This document shows positions 56,520 through 64,000 of a stretch of DNA of 64,000 nucleotides, piece after piece. Origin of the DNA: Pseudoxanthomonas sp. PXM03 (GTDB lineage Bacteria; Pseudomonadota; Gammaproteobacteria; Xanthomonadales; Xanthomonadaceae). Within the stretch, counting starts at the first letter, position 1, and each line of letters opens with the position of its first letter. The stretch lies in contig NZ_JACVAU010000001.1 in assembly GCF_014852005.1 (NCBI RefSeq), positions 704,001 through 768,000 of the forward strand. The letters are read 5' to 3'. Made by a program: the position numbers and the translations under genes. Under the pieces are notes generated by a model that was given only the letters and a program-made list of their open reading frames with translations, ran no database searches and was not told where the DNA came from.

Positions 56520-57005
56520 ATGCACAAGGCGATTGTTCTGGGCGTATTGCTGGTCACATCCTCGGTAGCGCATGCCAAGATTGATTCCCTGTCTACACGC
56601 GAGGGCTCCCGCAATGCACTGGATATCCAGTCGCCCTTTGAAGCCCAGCAGCAGCGGATCCTGAATGATCTGGCCGGAGGCGAGAAATATGGCGAGATCA
56701 GCCCCCAGGATTCGGCCAAGGTGAAGGAAGCGTTGAGCCGCATGTCCAGTCAACTGGACAGAGCCAATGGCTCAGTAGACGGACTGTCCGCCGAGCAACG
56801 GGTGGCAGTATTGAATGACCAGGAGTTGATCAACGCCATCCTTACTCATGCAGGCGAAGAGAGTCGCCTCGTGTGCACGAGGGAGAAGCCTGTCGGAACC
56901 AGGCGCGCCACCACCCATTGCATCACGGTCGCGGAGCGTCGACGTCATCGTGAAGAAGCGCGGAACGAGATGGACAAGAATTTCCGCTCCCCCATTATTG
57001 ACTGA
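56520..57005 (+). CDS. Small secreted protein, paralogue 2, before the two-component genes
   Basis: A 161-residue secreted protein, paralogous to the preceding one. The signal peptide is KAIVLGVLLVTSSVAHA. The shared motif reads ESRLVCTREKPVGTRRATTH, then CITVAERRR, with the cysteine pair kept. Its codon use is somewhat less GC-rich than its neighbours. It ends eight bases before the response regulator, so it is probably in that operon and may be a periplasmic partner or target of the sensor kinase. ATG 56520 begins the signal peptide; the earlier in-frame start does not. Confidence 0.7.
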   Translation: MHKAIVLGVLLVTSSVAHAKIDSLSTREGSRNALDIQSPFEAQQQRILNDLAGGEKYGEISPQDSAKVKEALSRMSSQLDRANGSVDGLSAEQRVAVLNDQELINAILTHAGEESRLVCTREKPVGTRRATTHCITVAERRRHREEARNEMDKNFRSPIID

Positions 57006-57013
57006 AGCCTGAC

Positions 57014-57697
57014 ATGCGAATCCTGGTTATCGAAGACAACAGCGACATCGCCGCCAACCTTGGTGATTACCTTGAGGAGCGGGGTCATACGGTGGACTTC
57101 GCGGCCGACGGTGTGACCGGACTGCACCTGGCGGTCGTGCATGAGTTCGATGCGATCGTGCTCGACCTCAACCTGCCCGGCATGGACGGGCTGGAGGTCT
57201 GCCGCAAGCTGCGCAACGAAGCCCGCAAGCAGACGCCGGTGCTGATGCTGACGGCGCGGGATTCGCTGGACAACAAGCTGGCCGGCTTCGATTCCGGTGC
57301 CGACGACTACCTGATCAAGCCGTTCGCGCTGCAGGAAGTCGAGGTGCGCCTGAATGCGCTGTCCCGGCGTGGCAAGGGCGTGCAGACGCGGGTGCTGGAG
57401 GTCGGCGAGCTGGAGTACAACCTGGATACGCTGGAAGTGCGCCGCCAGGGCAAGCTGCTACAGTTGAATCCCACTGCGTTGAAGATCCTGCAGGCCTTGA
57501 TGGAGGCGTCTCCCGCCGTTGTGACGCGCCAAGAGCTGGAAACGCGCGTCTGGGGCGAGGAGCTGCCCGACTCCGATTCCCTGCGCGTGCACATCCATGG
57601 CTTGCGTGCGGTAGTGGACAAGCCGTTCGACAGCCCGTACATCCAGACCCGCCACGGCATCGGATACCGCATCGCCGCGCCCGATGCCAGCAGCTGA
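57014..57697 (+). CDS. OmpR-family response regulator
   Basis: DNA-binding response regulator, 227 residues. The receiver domain (1-115) has the acidic pocket IEDN, phosphorylation site D51 in IVLDLNLPGMDG and lysine in LIKPF. The winged-helix effector domain (130-225) has LQLNPTALKILQAL, VTRQELETRVWGE and SDSLRVHIHGLRAVVDKPF, ending HGIGYRI. The regulon is unknown. It overlaps the kinase gene by 14 bases and follows secreted paralogue 2 by eight bases. Confidence 0.92.
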   Translation: MRILVIEDNSDIAANLGDYLEERGHTVDFAADGVTGLHLAVVHEFDAIVLDLNLPGMDGLEVCRKLRNEARKQTPVLMLTARDSLDNKLAGFDSGADDYLIKPFALQEVEVRLNALSRRGKGVQTRVLEVGELEYNLDTLEVRRQGKLLQLNPTALKILQALMEASPAVVTRQELETRVWGEELPDSDSLRVHIHGLRAVVDKPFDSPYIQTRHGIGYRIAAPDASS

Positions 57698-59057
57698 GTC
57701 GCCGAAACCCCGTCGCCACCGCCGCTTCCGGCGGCGGCTGCGCACCCGCATCATCCTGTCGTTCGTGCTGTTGGGTTTCTGCCTGACGCTGCTCCTCGCG
57801 TTCTCGGCGAACTGGGTGCGGAATCGCGTCGAGGAAGACCTCGTGGTCGATGCGATGAGCCAGAACATCAGCGAGTACCAGCGGCGCTATGTCGAGAGCG
57901 GAGGACGCCAGCGCGATCTGCGTGTCCAGACGATGCGTGCCTACGCGTTTGCGCCGGACAAGTTCGATCAGCTCAAGAACGAGCAACCCGACTGGTACGA
58001 ACTGGCGAACGGCATACATGCGTTGTCCGGCACGGACGAGGACGGGTCCCCGTTTTCCTATTGGCTCGCCGTGCAGAAGACGCCGGACGCGTGGTTTTTC
58101 CTTGCTTACGACATGACAGAGTCCGCCAAGGGCAAGGACAAGTTCAATCGTGCATTGATCGGCGTGGTGGTGGTGTTCACTGGCATATCGTTGTTGATCG
58201 GCTGGTGGTCCGCTTCGCGCGTGATGAGCCCCGTATCCGAACTCGCCGCACGTCTCCGTTCCTATCGCGGCAGCAGCAACCCTCGCGCGCTGGCATCCCA
58301 CTTTCCCGAGGATGAGGTCGGTGAACTCGCCAAGGCGCTGGACGACTATTCCGGTCGCCTGACCGAAGTGGTCCAGCGCGACCGCGAGTTCAACGCCGAC
58401 GTCAGCCACGAACTGCGCACGCCACTCGCCATCATCCGCGGCTCGGTCGAGCTGATGTTGTCGCGCCCTGACATGGACGAGAAGACGCGCACCCGCATCC
58501 AGCGCATCCAGCGCGCCGAGCAGCAATGCACGGACCTGATCAGTGCGTTGCTGCTGTTGTCGCGCAACGAGCGTGGCCATGGCAACACCGACGTCGCACG
58601 CGTGGTCGACCAGTTGCTCGATGCCCATCGCGCCACGCTGGGAGGAAAGCCGCTGATCCTCAGGGTCGAAGGCGAAGGTGGTATCACCGTGGACTCGCCC
58701 GAGGCCGCACTGTCGGTGGCGTTGGGCAACCTGATCGGCAACGCGGTCAAGTACACCAAGGATGGCGAAGTGGTCGTCCGCCTGTTGCCGGATGCCGTCG
58801 AAGTCGTCGATTCCGGGCCCGGCCTGAGCAAGGAAGACGCCGCGCGGCTGTTCGAGCGCGGCTATCGCGGCACGCATGCCGGCCATTCACAAGGCGGCGG
58901 CATCGGCCTGTCCATCGTCAGTCGCCTGTGCACGCTCTATGGCTGGCAGGTCGGCGTCCGTCCGGGGGACTCGAAAGGCGTCGTGGCCTCGTTGCGTTTC
59001 TCGCCAGGGCGGGACACGTCGCCGGAGTCGCCGGGCGCTGCGCCGCAGGGCGCGTGA
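57684..59057 (+). CDS. Sensor histidine kinase
   Basis: Inner-membrane sensor kinase, 457 residues. An Arg-rich N-terminus precedes helix 1 (about 23-42). A periplasmic domain of about 110 residues follows (44-155), then helix 2 (157-174) and a HAMP-like linker. HisKA has H242 in FNADVSHELRTPLAI. The ATPase domain has the N box NLIGNAVKYT and G boxes DSGPGLSKEDAARLFERGYRG and GGGIGLSIV. The periplasmic part matches no sensor domain I know. It is paired with the overlapping response regulator and is convergent with the next gene. Confidence 0.92.
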   Translation: MPAAESPKPRRHRRFRRRLRTRIILSFVLLGFCLTLLLAFSANWVRNRVEEDLVVDAMSQNISEYQRRYVESGGRQRDLRVQTMRAYAFAPDKFDQLKNEQPDWYELANGIHALSGTDEDGSPFSYWLAVQKTPDAWFFLAYDMTESAKGKDKFNRALIGVVVVFTGISLLIGWWSASRVMSPVSELAARLRSYRGSSNPRALASHFPEDEVGELAKALDDYSGRLTEVVQRDREFNADVSHELRTPLAIIRGSVELMLSRPDMDEKTRTRIQRIQRAEQQCTDLISALLLLSRNERGHGNTDVARVVDQLLDAHRATLGGKPLILRVEGEGGITVDSPEAALSVALGNLIGNAVKYTKDGEVVVRLLPDAVEVVDSGPGLSKEDAARLFERGYRGTHAGHSQGGGIGLSIVSRLCTLYGWQVGVRPGDSKGVVASLRFSPGRDTSPESPGAAPQGA

Positions 59058-59071
59058 GGCCCCGGGTTTCC

Positions 59072-59665
59072 TTACAGCGTTATCCAGAAACAGTTGTAGG
59101 CCCTGCGCAGGCCGAACGTGGTGTCGGCGGGTGTGGCGCTGTTCTTCAGCGTCTGCACCACGCGCAAGCCGATGGGACGTTGCCGCTGCGCGGTGTGCGG
59201 GTAATAGCCATCCTGGTTGGGGTCGACCACCTGTCCGGCGGCATCCAGCACCGGTGCGGGTGCAGGCCGGACCGGGACGATGTCGACCAGCGGACGCTGG
59301 GTGACCGCATCGAGCCGGTCGAGGATGCGCAGTGCGGTGGCGTCTGATGTGCCGGTCCAGTGGTAAACGCCGGCCAGGCGGTTCACGTCCTTCGCCTGGA
59401 TGGCGGACGAGACCTGCATCACCAGGTCGCTGAGCGTGCGGGAGCAACCTCCACGGTAGAGGGCGCCCGTCGCGGCGGTGGGCGTGTCGCCCGACGGCAA
59501 CCGGTCCATCGCGCCGATGTCCTCGCAACGCTTGTCGGTGTAGACGGTCTGGCCGGACATCGTGCTGCAGCGCTGCACGCCCTGCTGCTGCGCACGCGCG
59601 TCATGCACCTTCAGGCAGGTCCACGGGGCCAGGCAAAGCAGGGCAAGACAGGGCAGGGAACGCAT
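59072..59665 (-). CDS. Secreted DUF4124-like protein
   Basis: Unknown exported protein of 197 residues. The signal peptide is LPCLALLCLAPWTCLKVHDARA. A DUF4124-like segment follows, VQRCSTMSGQTVYTDKRCEDIG, in which two cysteines flank the YTD core. The C-terminal part has VNRLAGVYHWTGTSDATALRILDRLDAV and ends RRAYNCFWITL. It is the third protein of this kind in the window. It lies 98 bases after metF on the same strand, possibly in its transcript. Confidence 0.7.
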   Translation of the reverse strand: MRSLPCLALLCLAPWTCLKVHDARAQQQGVQRCSTMSGQTVYTDKRCEDIGAMDRLPSGDTPTAATGALYRGGCSRTLSDLVMQVSSAIQAKDVNRLAGVYHWTGTSDATALRILDRLDAVTQRPLVDIVPVRPAPAPVLDAAGQVVDPNQDGYYPHTAQRQRPIGLRVVQTLKNSATPADTTFGLRRAYNCFWITL

Positions 59666-59763
59666 GAGGCCAGCCTAATCCGCGGCTGCGTCCAGGTCAT
59701 GGCGCAAGCGCACGGAATGGGAGGTCGTTCACCTGCCGGAAGGACGGACCCGGTGGCCTACGC

Positions 59764-60597
59764 TCAACGGGCCCAGCCCAATCGCGCCAGCACGGTCTGG
59801 GTGGGCTTGGCCAGGTTGAGCGTGTAGAAGTGCAGCGAGGGTGCGCCGCCGGCGACGAGGCGTTCGCACAGGCTGGCGACCACGTCGGCACCGAAGTCGC
59901 GGATGGCGTCCGCATCGTCGCCCAGTGCCTGCATGCGCTTGCCGATCCAGCGCGGGATCTCCGCGCCGCATGCTTCGGAGAAGCGACGCAGCTGGGTGAA
60001 GTTGGAGATCGGCATGATGCCCGGAATGATCGGGATCTCCACCCCGAGCTTGCGCACCGCATCCACGAAGTGGAAGTACGCATCCGGGTTGTAGAAGTAC
60101 TGCGTGATCGCGCCGTCGGCACCGGCATCGACCTTGGCCTTGAAGTGGTGCAGGTCCGTCAGCGCGTCCTCCGCCTGTGGGTGCGTCTCGGGATATGCGC
60201 CGACTTCGATATGGAAGGCATCGCCGTGTTCGGTGCGGATGAATTCGATCAGCTCGGACGCGTAGCGCAGGTCACCCGGATGCCCCATGCCGGAAGGCAG
60301 GTCGCCGCGCAGGGCGACGATGCGCTTGCAGCCGAGCGCGCGGTACAGGCGCAGCAGTTCGCGGATCTCTTCGCGGCTGCCGCCCACGCACGACAGGTGC
60401 GGCGCGGCGTCGAAGCCGTGGTGCTGGTTGAGGTGCCGGACTGTTTCCGATGTGTAGCTGAGCGTGGAGCCGCCGGCGCCGAACGTGCAGGACACGTAGT
60501 CGGGCGCATGCGTCTTCAGCTTGTCCGCGGTGCGATCGAGCTGCGTGCGCTGCTCGTCGGTCTTGGGGGGATAGAACTCGAAGCTGATGGATGGCAT
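59764..60597 (-). CDS. metF: Methylenetetrahydrofolate reductase
   Basis: Flavoprotein that makes 5-methyltetrahydrofolate for methionine synthesis. The 277-residue TIM barrel starts MPSISFEFYPPKTDEQRTQL, with DYVSCTFGAGGST, IVALRGDLP, GAYPETHPQA, KVDAGADGAITQYFYNPD and IIPGIMPISNFTQL. ATG 60597 matches the family; the upstream in-frame extension has no homology. Its promoter has a perfect TATAAT and a palindrome in the spacer, so a repressor probably controls it. No riboswitch fits the roughly 20-base leader. Confidence 0.95.
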   Translation of the reverse strand: MPSISFEFYPPKTDEQRTQLDRTADKLKTHAPDYVSCTFGAGGSTLSYTSETVRHLNQHHGFDAAPHLSCVGGSREEIRELLRLYRALGCKRIVALRGDLPSGMGHPGDLRYASELIEFIRTEHGDAFHIEVGAYPETHPQAEDALTDLHHFKAKVDAGADGAITQYFYNPDAYFHFVDAVRKLGVEIPIIPGIMPISNFTQLRRFSEACGAEIPRWIGKRMQALGDDADAIRDFGADVVASLCERLVAGGAPSLHFYTLNLAKPTQTVLARLGWAR

Positions 60598-60624
60598 GGA
60601 GGGCGCCCGTCGGATCGTGGGGGC

Positions 60625-60648
60625 ATTATATCTCTTCATCCGGATGAA
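60625..60648 (-). promoter_or_regulatory. metF promoter with palindromic operator
   Basis: On the minus strand TATAAT (60630-60625) is a perfect -10. The 14-base palindrome TTCATCC/GGATGAA (60635-60648) occupies the spacer up to the -35, whose sequence is poor. This is a typical repressor site. An ArsR-type SahR-like or other methionine-cycle regulator is possible. Confidence 0.6.
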
Positions 60649-60730
60649 TGATGCATCTTTGTGGCGCCGGGCCGTATCCCGCAGTGGGCCGGCGCAGCTA
60701 CCCTGTCGCCCTCCCACCTTCGCCTGCCGC

Positions 60731-61288
60731 ATGACCATCGTCCTGACCCCTTTCGCCCGTACCCGCCTGTTCCCGGCCGACAGGCGCCGCAATGCCATCC
60801 AGGACTGCACCCCAGAGGCATTCGAGCAACGCCTGAACGATGAGAAGCCGTTCGAAGTACTCGCCGGCTATGCGCCGTTCTGTCGCCTGCATGTGCACCG
60901 GAACTGGACGGCGACCCGCTGCCTGACCGTGCCCATCACCGAAGACAACCGGCATCTGCTGCGGTCGGCCTACGAGGCGCGTTCGTCGTCGGAACTGCCC
61001 GTGCTGGTGCGCTGGTTCGAAGGGGTCGAACCGCCGGTGGCCGACTACCTGATCGTCATCCTGTACAGCGCCGCGCAGCTGGCGAAGGAGAAAGCGCCGA
61101 TCGACGGGGGCTGGGGCGTGGTGGGTTGCCTCTACACCGCCACGCCGCACGAGATCCCCATGGCGCCCATCACGATGATGCGCAATGCGCTGGGCGTGGA
61201 GGAGGGTGGCTCGGGCGTGCCGCTGGATGCCGAGGCCTACCGGCGGAGCGTGGCGTTCTGGGATCGCAACGCCAACTGGCGCCCCTGA
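60731..61288 (+). CDS. DUF3228 family protein
   Basis: A 185-residue cytoplasmic protein of the uncharacterised DUF3228 family. Typical sequence includes MTIVLTPFARTRLFP, RNAIQDCTPEAFEQRLN, YAPFCRLHVHRNWT, YLIVILYSAAQLAKE and the C-terminal GWGVVGCLYTATPHEIPMAPITMMRNALG. No catalytic motif is known for the family. I chose ATG 60731; the upstream frame overlaps the metF promoter. It is divergent from metF and convergent with the gluconokinase gene. Confidence 0.85.
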   Translation: MTIVLTPFARTRLFPADRRRNAIQDCTPEAFEQRLNDEKPFEVLAGYAPFCRLHVHRNWTATRCLTVPITEDNRHLLRSAYEARSSSELPVLVRWFEGVEPPVADYLIVILYSAAQLAKEKAPIDGGWGVVGCLYTATPHEIPMAPITMMRNALGVEEGGSGVPLDAEAYRRSVAFWDRNANWRP

Positions 61289-61344
61289 TGCGCGATGCGG
61301 GAAGCCGTGCATTCACGCGGTGGCCATCTACTGCACGCAGAACG

Positions 61345-61848
61345 TCATTCCAGCTCTGCCAACGCCTGGTCCAGCTGCACTGCCGGTGACTGTTCAATGC
61401 CGAGCCGGACTACATCGGTCTCCGCAGTGGGTTCTTCCAGCGCGGCAAACTGGCTGTCCAGCAGCGACGCGGGCATGTAGTGGCCGCTGCGCGCGTGCAT
61501 CCGTGCGGCGATGAGCCGCTTGTCGCCGTGCAGGAACAGGAAGCGCAACGGCAACCCGGTCGCACGCAGCCTGTCGCGGTGGCGCCGGCGCAGGCCGGAG
61601 AACGCCAGCACCACGCGTTCGCCTGCCGCCGTGCGGCGCTGCAGCTCCAAGGCGATGCGGCGCACCCAGGGTGCCCGCATGCGGTCGGTGAGGGGAAGCC
61701 CGCCGGCCATGCGTGCCTTCGCGGCGATGCTGTGGAAATCGTCGGCATCCAGGAACGTCGCGGGCCAGGCACCGGCCAGTGCGTGCGCCAGCGTGGTCTT
61801 GCCACTGCCGGATACACCCATCACCACCGCGACCTGAATGCCGCTCAT
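61345..61848 (-). CDS. gntK: Gluconokinase
   Basis: Phosphorylates gluconate to 6-phosphogluconate. The 167-residue P-loop kinase has Walker [12 protein letters not shown] at the start, then [29 protein letters not shown], the arginine-rich lid [14 protein letters not shown] and [19 protein letters not shown], all family marks. Its start overlaps the stop of the GH94 phosphorylase by ATGA. That fits a pathway in which the phosphorylase releases gluconate and this kinase captures it. Confidence 0.93.
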   Translation of the reverse strand: MSGIQVAVVMGVSGSGKTTLAHALAGAWPATFLDADDFHSIAAKARMAGGLPLTDRMRAPWVRRIALELQRRTAAGERVVLAFSGLRRRHRDRLRATGLPLRFLFLHGDKRLIAARMHARSGHYMPASLLDSQFAALEEPTAETDVVRLGIEQSPAVQLDQALAELE

Positions 61849-64000
61849 GCCGGCAGTTCCACCCGCACCTGGTACGTGTGTCCGGCTTCGATACCACGGA
61901 TCGCATGGTCGTCCTGCCATTGCCCGTCCAGTGCGATGCGCATCCGCGCGAGCCCTGGAACCCGTTCGATGTGCGTCTCGAACACGGCGCCCCGGAAGCG
62001 GCGCGTTGCGCGTGCCGATGGCCAATGGGAAGGCAGCTGCGGCGCGATCCGCAGCACATCGCCATCGCCCCGCAGACCGAACAGTTCCTCCACCAGGCAG
62101 CGGTACAGCCAGGCGGCCGTGCCGGTATTGAAGAGCTGGCTGGAGCGGCCGGCGGTGCGCGGGTGCAGGCGCCATGCGCCGCGGTAGTAGTTGGGCACGA
62201 ACACCGGCAACTGGCCACGCTGCAGGCAATCGGCGGCGTCCGGCGTCGGCAGCATCGCGCGCAGTACCTGCCATGCACGGTCGGCGTCGCCGGCCTGGTA
62301 CAGGCTGTACAGATAGAACGCCGCCGCATGGTTGTAGACCGCGCCATTCTCGGCCGTGCCGGGGAATTTCTGCGTCACCCGTCCGACATCCTCGCGCATG
62401 CCGGTGTACGGCGGGTCATACATGGTCACGCCGTAGGGCGACACCAGGTGCGTGTCGACGGCGGCCAGCATGCGCGCGCGCTTGTCGGCGTCGGCCGCGC
62501 CACTGAGGATGGCCCAGCTCTGCGGGTTGAGGAAGATGCGGCCTTCGCCATCCCCGCTGACGCCGAACGCGACACCATCGTCGGTGATGCCACGCCCGTA
62601 CCAGTCGCCGTCCCACAGGTGTGCGTTCATGGCGGCGTTGCACGCCTGCGTGCCCACGCGGAACTCGTCGGCGAGCATGTCGTCGCCGCGGCGCGCGCAG
62701 ATCTCCGCCCACTGCTTCAATGCATAGGCGCTGGCCAGCGTCAGCCAGCCGGACACACCGCGTCCGCGCCAGCCGACCATGTTCATCGGATCGCACCAGT
62801 CGCCCTGCGCGATGTAGCTCAGGCCGCGCGCATCGCGTGCCTGCAGCAGCCAGCGCATGGCGCGCGTGATGCGCTCGGCCACGCTGGCCGTTTCTCCATG
62901 ACGGTCGGTCACCATGGCGTCGAGGATGGCGTCGTCGCCGGTCTCGTCCAGGTACGCGCGCAGGCAGATCGGCAGCCACACGCAGTGGTCGGTGTGCGGG
63001 ATCTGGTTGATGTACTTCAGCTCGGCACCTTCCACCAGCAGGATGCCGTCCGGCATCGCGCCGGAGGGCTCCTGCTGCGACAGCGCGTGCAGGAAGGCCG
63101 CGCGCGCGACCTCGGGGCGGAGGAAGCCCATCCCCATGTGGTCCTGCAGGTAGTTGCGTGTCTGCGGATCGGTGGTGAGGCGGTTGACGTCGCCGTGGTA
63201 GAAGACCTGTCGAGGCAGCCAGTGGTTGGCGAACGCGTCCAGCCACGGATCGGGCGTTTCAATGCGCAGACAGCCCGCGCCGTCGTCGACATGGGCCGCG
63301 CTGGCGGCGCCGGCTTCGGCGAAGCCCTCGGGTGACAGGTGCCGCACCCGAAGGCGCAGGATCTCGTCGTCATCGCGCGCCGGCGCGAACAGGAAGCGGT
63401 ACTCCTGTACCTCATCCTCCGCGAGGTCCACCCGGTACTGCAGCACGGCGGTGGGCATTTCATAGGCCGCATCGCCGCCGCCCAGCAGATCCTGGCCGAC
63501 GATGGCCTGCGGCGCATGCAATCCGCCTTCGCCCTCGAAGTTCGCCTGGTGGGCTTCCCATGCATCCGGCGTCCGCTCGTAGAGCAGGACGGTGCGATCC
63601 TTGAAGTCGCGGTTGCGGAAGTAATCCTCGACCTTCTGGTAAGGCGTGACGCTGGCGCAGACGATGCCGCCGAGATCGGCGCGATGGCTGCCCGACTGGT
63701 TCATCCACGACATGTAGCCGACCGGAAAGTAGGGATACAGGCTGAGGCGTCGTCGACGGCCCGACCGGTTGCGCACGCGCACCGTCCACAACTCCGCTAC
63801 CTCGTCGACCGGCAGCACCACGGCCATCTCCACCTCGATGCCGTCGCAGCGGACCCGCCACGCGACATCGGTCAGGCCGACCGAAAACGCGAACCCATCG
63901 GGGTTCCGTCGCACTGGCTCGTGCGGTACCGAGAAGAGCCCGTTGTCTTCTTCGTCCTTGACGTAGCAGAAGCGCCCAGGGTGATGCGCGTAGTACGGCT
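61845..64000 (-). CDS. GH94 glycoside phosphorylase, probably cellobionic acid phosphorylase (5' end outside window)
   Basis: Cytoplasmic phosphorylase; about 718 C-terminal residues are visible and the frame stays open to the window end. The N-terminal part is the GH94 beta-sandwich ([35 protein letters not shown]). The (alpha/alpha)6 barrel contains the general acid in [15 protein letters not shown], with [20 protein letters not shown] and [20 protein letters not shown]94 enzymes include cellobiose, chitobiose and cellobionic acid phosphorylases. The overlapping gluconokinase favours cellobionic acid, whose phosphorolysis gives glucose 1-phosphate and gluconate, as described for Xanthomonas. 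Specificity is inferred from context. Confidence 0.85.
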   Translation of the reverse strand, partial: PYYAHHPGRFCYVKDEEDNGLFSVPHEPVRRNPDGFAFSVGLTDVAWRVRCDGIEVEMAVVLPVDEVAELWTVRVRNRSGRRRRLSLYPYFPVGYMSWMNQSGSHRADLGGIVCASVTPYQKVEDYFRNRDFKDRTVLLYERTPDAWEAHQANFEGEGGLHAPQAIVGQDLLGGGDAAYEMPTAVLQYRVDLAEDEVQEYRFLFAPARDDDEILRLRVRHLSPEGFAEAGAASAAHVDDGAGCLRIETPDPWLDAFANHWLPRQVFYHGDVNRLTTDPQTRNYLQDHMGMGFLRPEVARAAFLHALSQQEPSGAMPDGILLVEGAELKYINQIPHTDHCVWLPICLRAYLDETGDDAILDAMVTDRHGETASVAERITRAMRWLLQARDARGLSYIAQGDWCDPMNMVGWRGRGVSGWLTLASAYALKQWAEICARRGDDMLADEFRVGTQACNAAMNAHLWDGDWYGRGITDDGVAFGVSGDGEGRIFLNPQSWAILSGAADADKRARMLAAVDTHLVSPYGVTMYDPPYTGMREDVGRVTQKFPGTAENGAVYNHAAAFYLYSLYQAGDADRAWQVLRAMLPTPDAADCLQRGQLPVFVPNYYRGAWRLHPRTAGRSSQLFNTGTAAWLYRCLVEELFGLRGDGDVLRIAPQLPSHWPSARATRRFRGAVFETHIERVPGLARMRIALDGQWQDDHAIRGIEAGHTYQVRVELPA

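Noticed and set aside
60598..60660. SAH or SAM riboswitch upstream of metF
   Set aside because: The perfect -10 box lies about 30 bases from the start codon, so the leader is far too short for a riboswitch.

Overview
The window is GC-rich chromosomal DNA from a gammaproteobacterium of the Xanthomonadaceae (Xanthomonas, Stenotrophomonas, Pseudoxanthomonas, Lysobacter and relatives). The evidence is the Xps-type type II secretion (T2S) operon with a lipoprotein secretin and an XpsN protein, a GTAG-headed REP pair, the lptFG / pepA-holC-valS layout and a cellobionic-acid-phosphorylase-type GH94 enzyme beside a gluconokinase. Coding density is very high and many neighbours overlap by ATGA or GTGA. 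I see no prophage, insertion sequence or CRISPR array.

Layout. 1-1219: 3' part of ETF-ubiquinone oxidoreductase. 1303-1926: AlkB-type dioxygenase. 1951-6343 (minus): EamA permease followed by an MCE/Mla-type lipid ABC transporter. 6410-10709: ThrE-type exporter, H-NS-like protein, proS and two DUF4124 proteins. 10802-12521: pssA, a probable holD (DNA polymerase III psi) and rimI, all overlapping. 12567-18226 (minus): repeats, a methyltransferase, valS, holC, pepA. 18356-21013: lptF-lptG and an RDD protein. 21014-27220: a repeat-rich gap, xerD, dsbC, purL.

27302-48462 is the T2S region. gspE and one small secreted protein form one transcription unit ending in a terminator. An 8 kb block follows that normally would not be there: a 1929-residue trimeric autotransporter adhesin on the minus strand and a secreted subtilase. 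Then gspFGHIJKLMN and gspD run as one overlapping operon that continues into two glycosyltransferase-like genes.

48478-52554 (minus): thiS-thiG-trmB, an SLC13 permease with RCK_C domains and an overlapping ACT-domain protein. 52694-54526: an autotransporter GDSL esterase. 54606-54679: tRNA-Gly(CCC), then rimK and a candidate small RNA with its own promoter and strong terminator. 55929-59057: two paralogous small secreted proteins leading into a response regulator and sensor kinase. 59072-64000: a secreted protein, metF with a palindromic operator, a DUF3228 protein, and gluconokinase with the GH94 phosphorylase, cut by the window end.

Themes. Much of the window serves the envelope and secretion: lipid transport (MCE, LptFG), T2S machinery with a probable substrate beside it, two autotransporters, and periplasmic disulfide isomerisation. 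Interspersed repeats of at least five families sit in gaps, and one REP pair lies inside valS and is translated.
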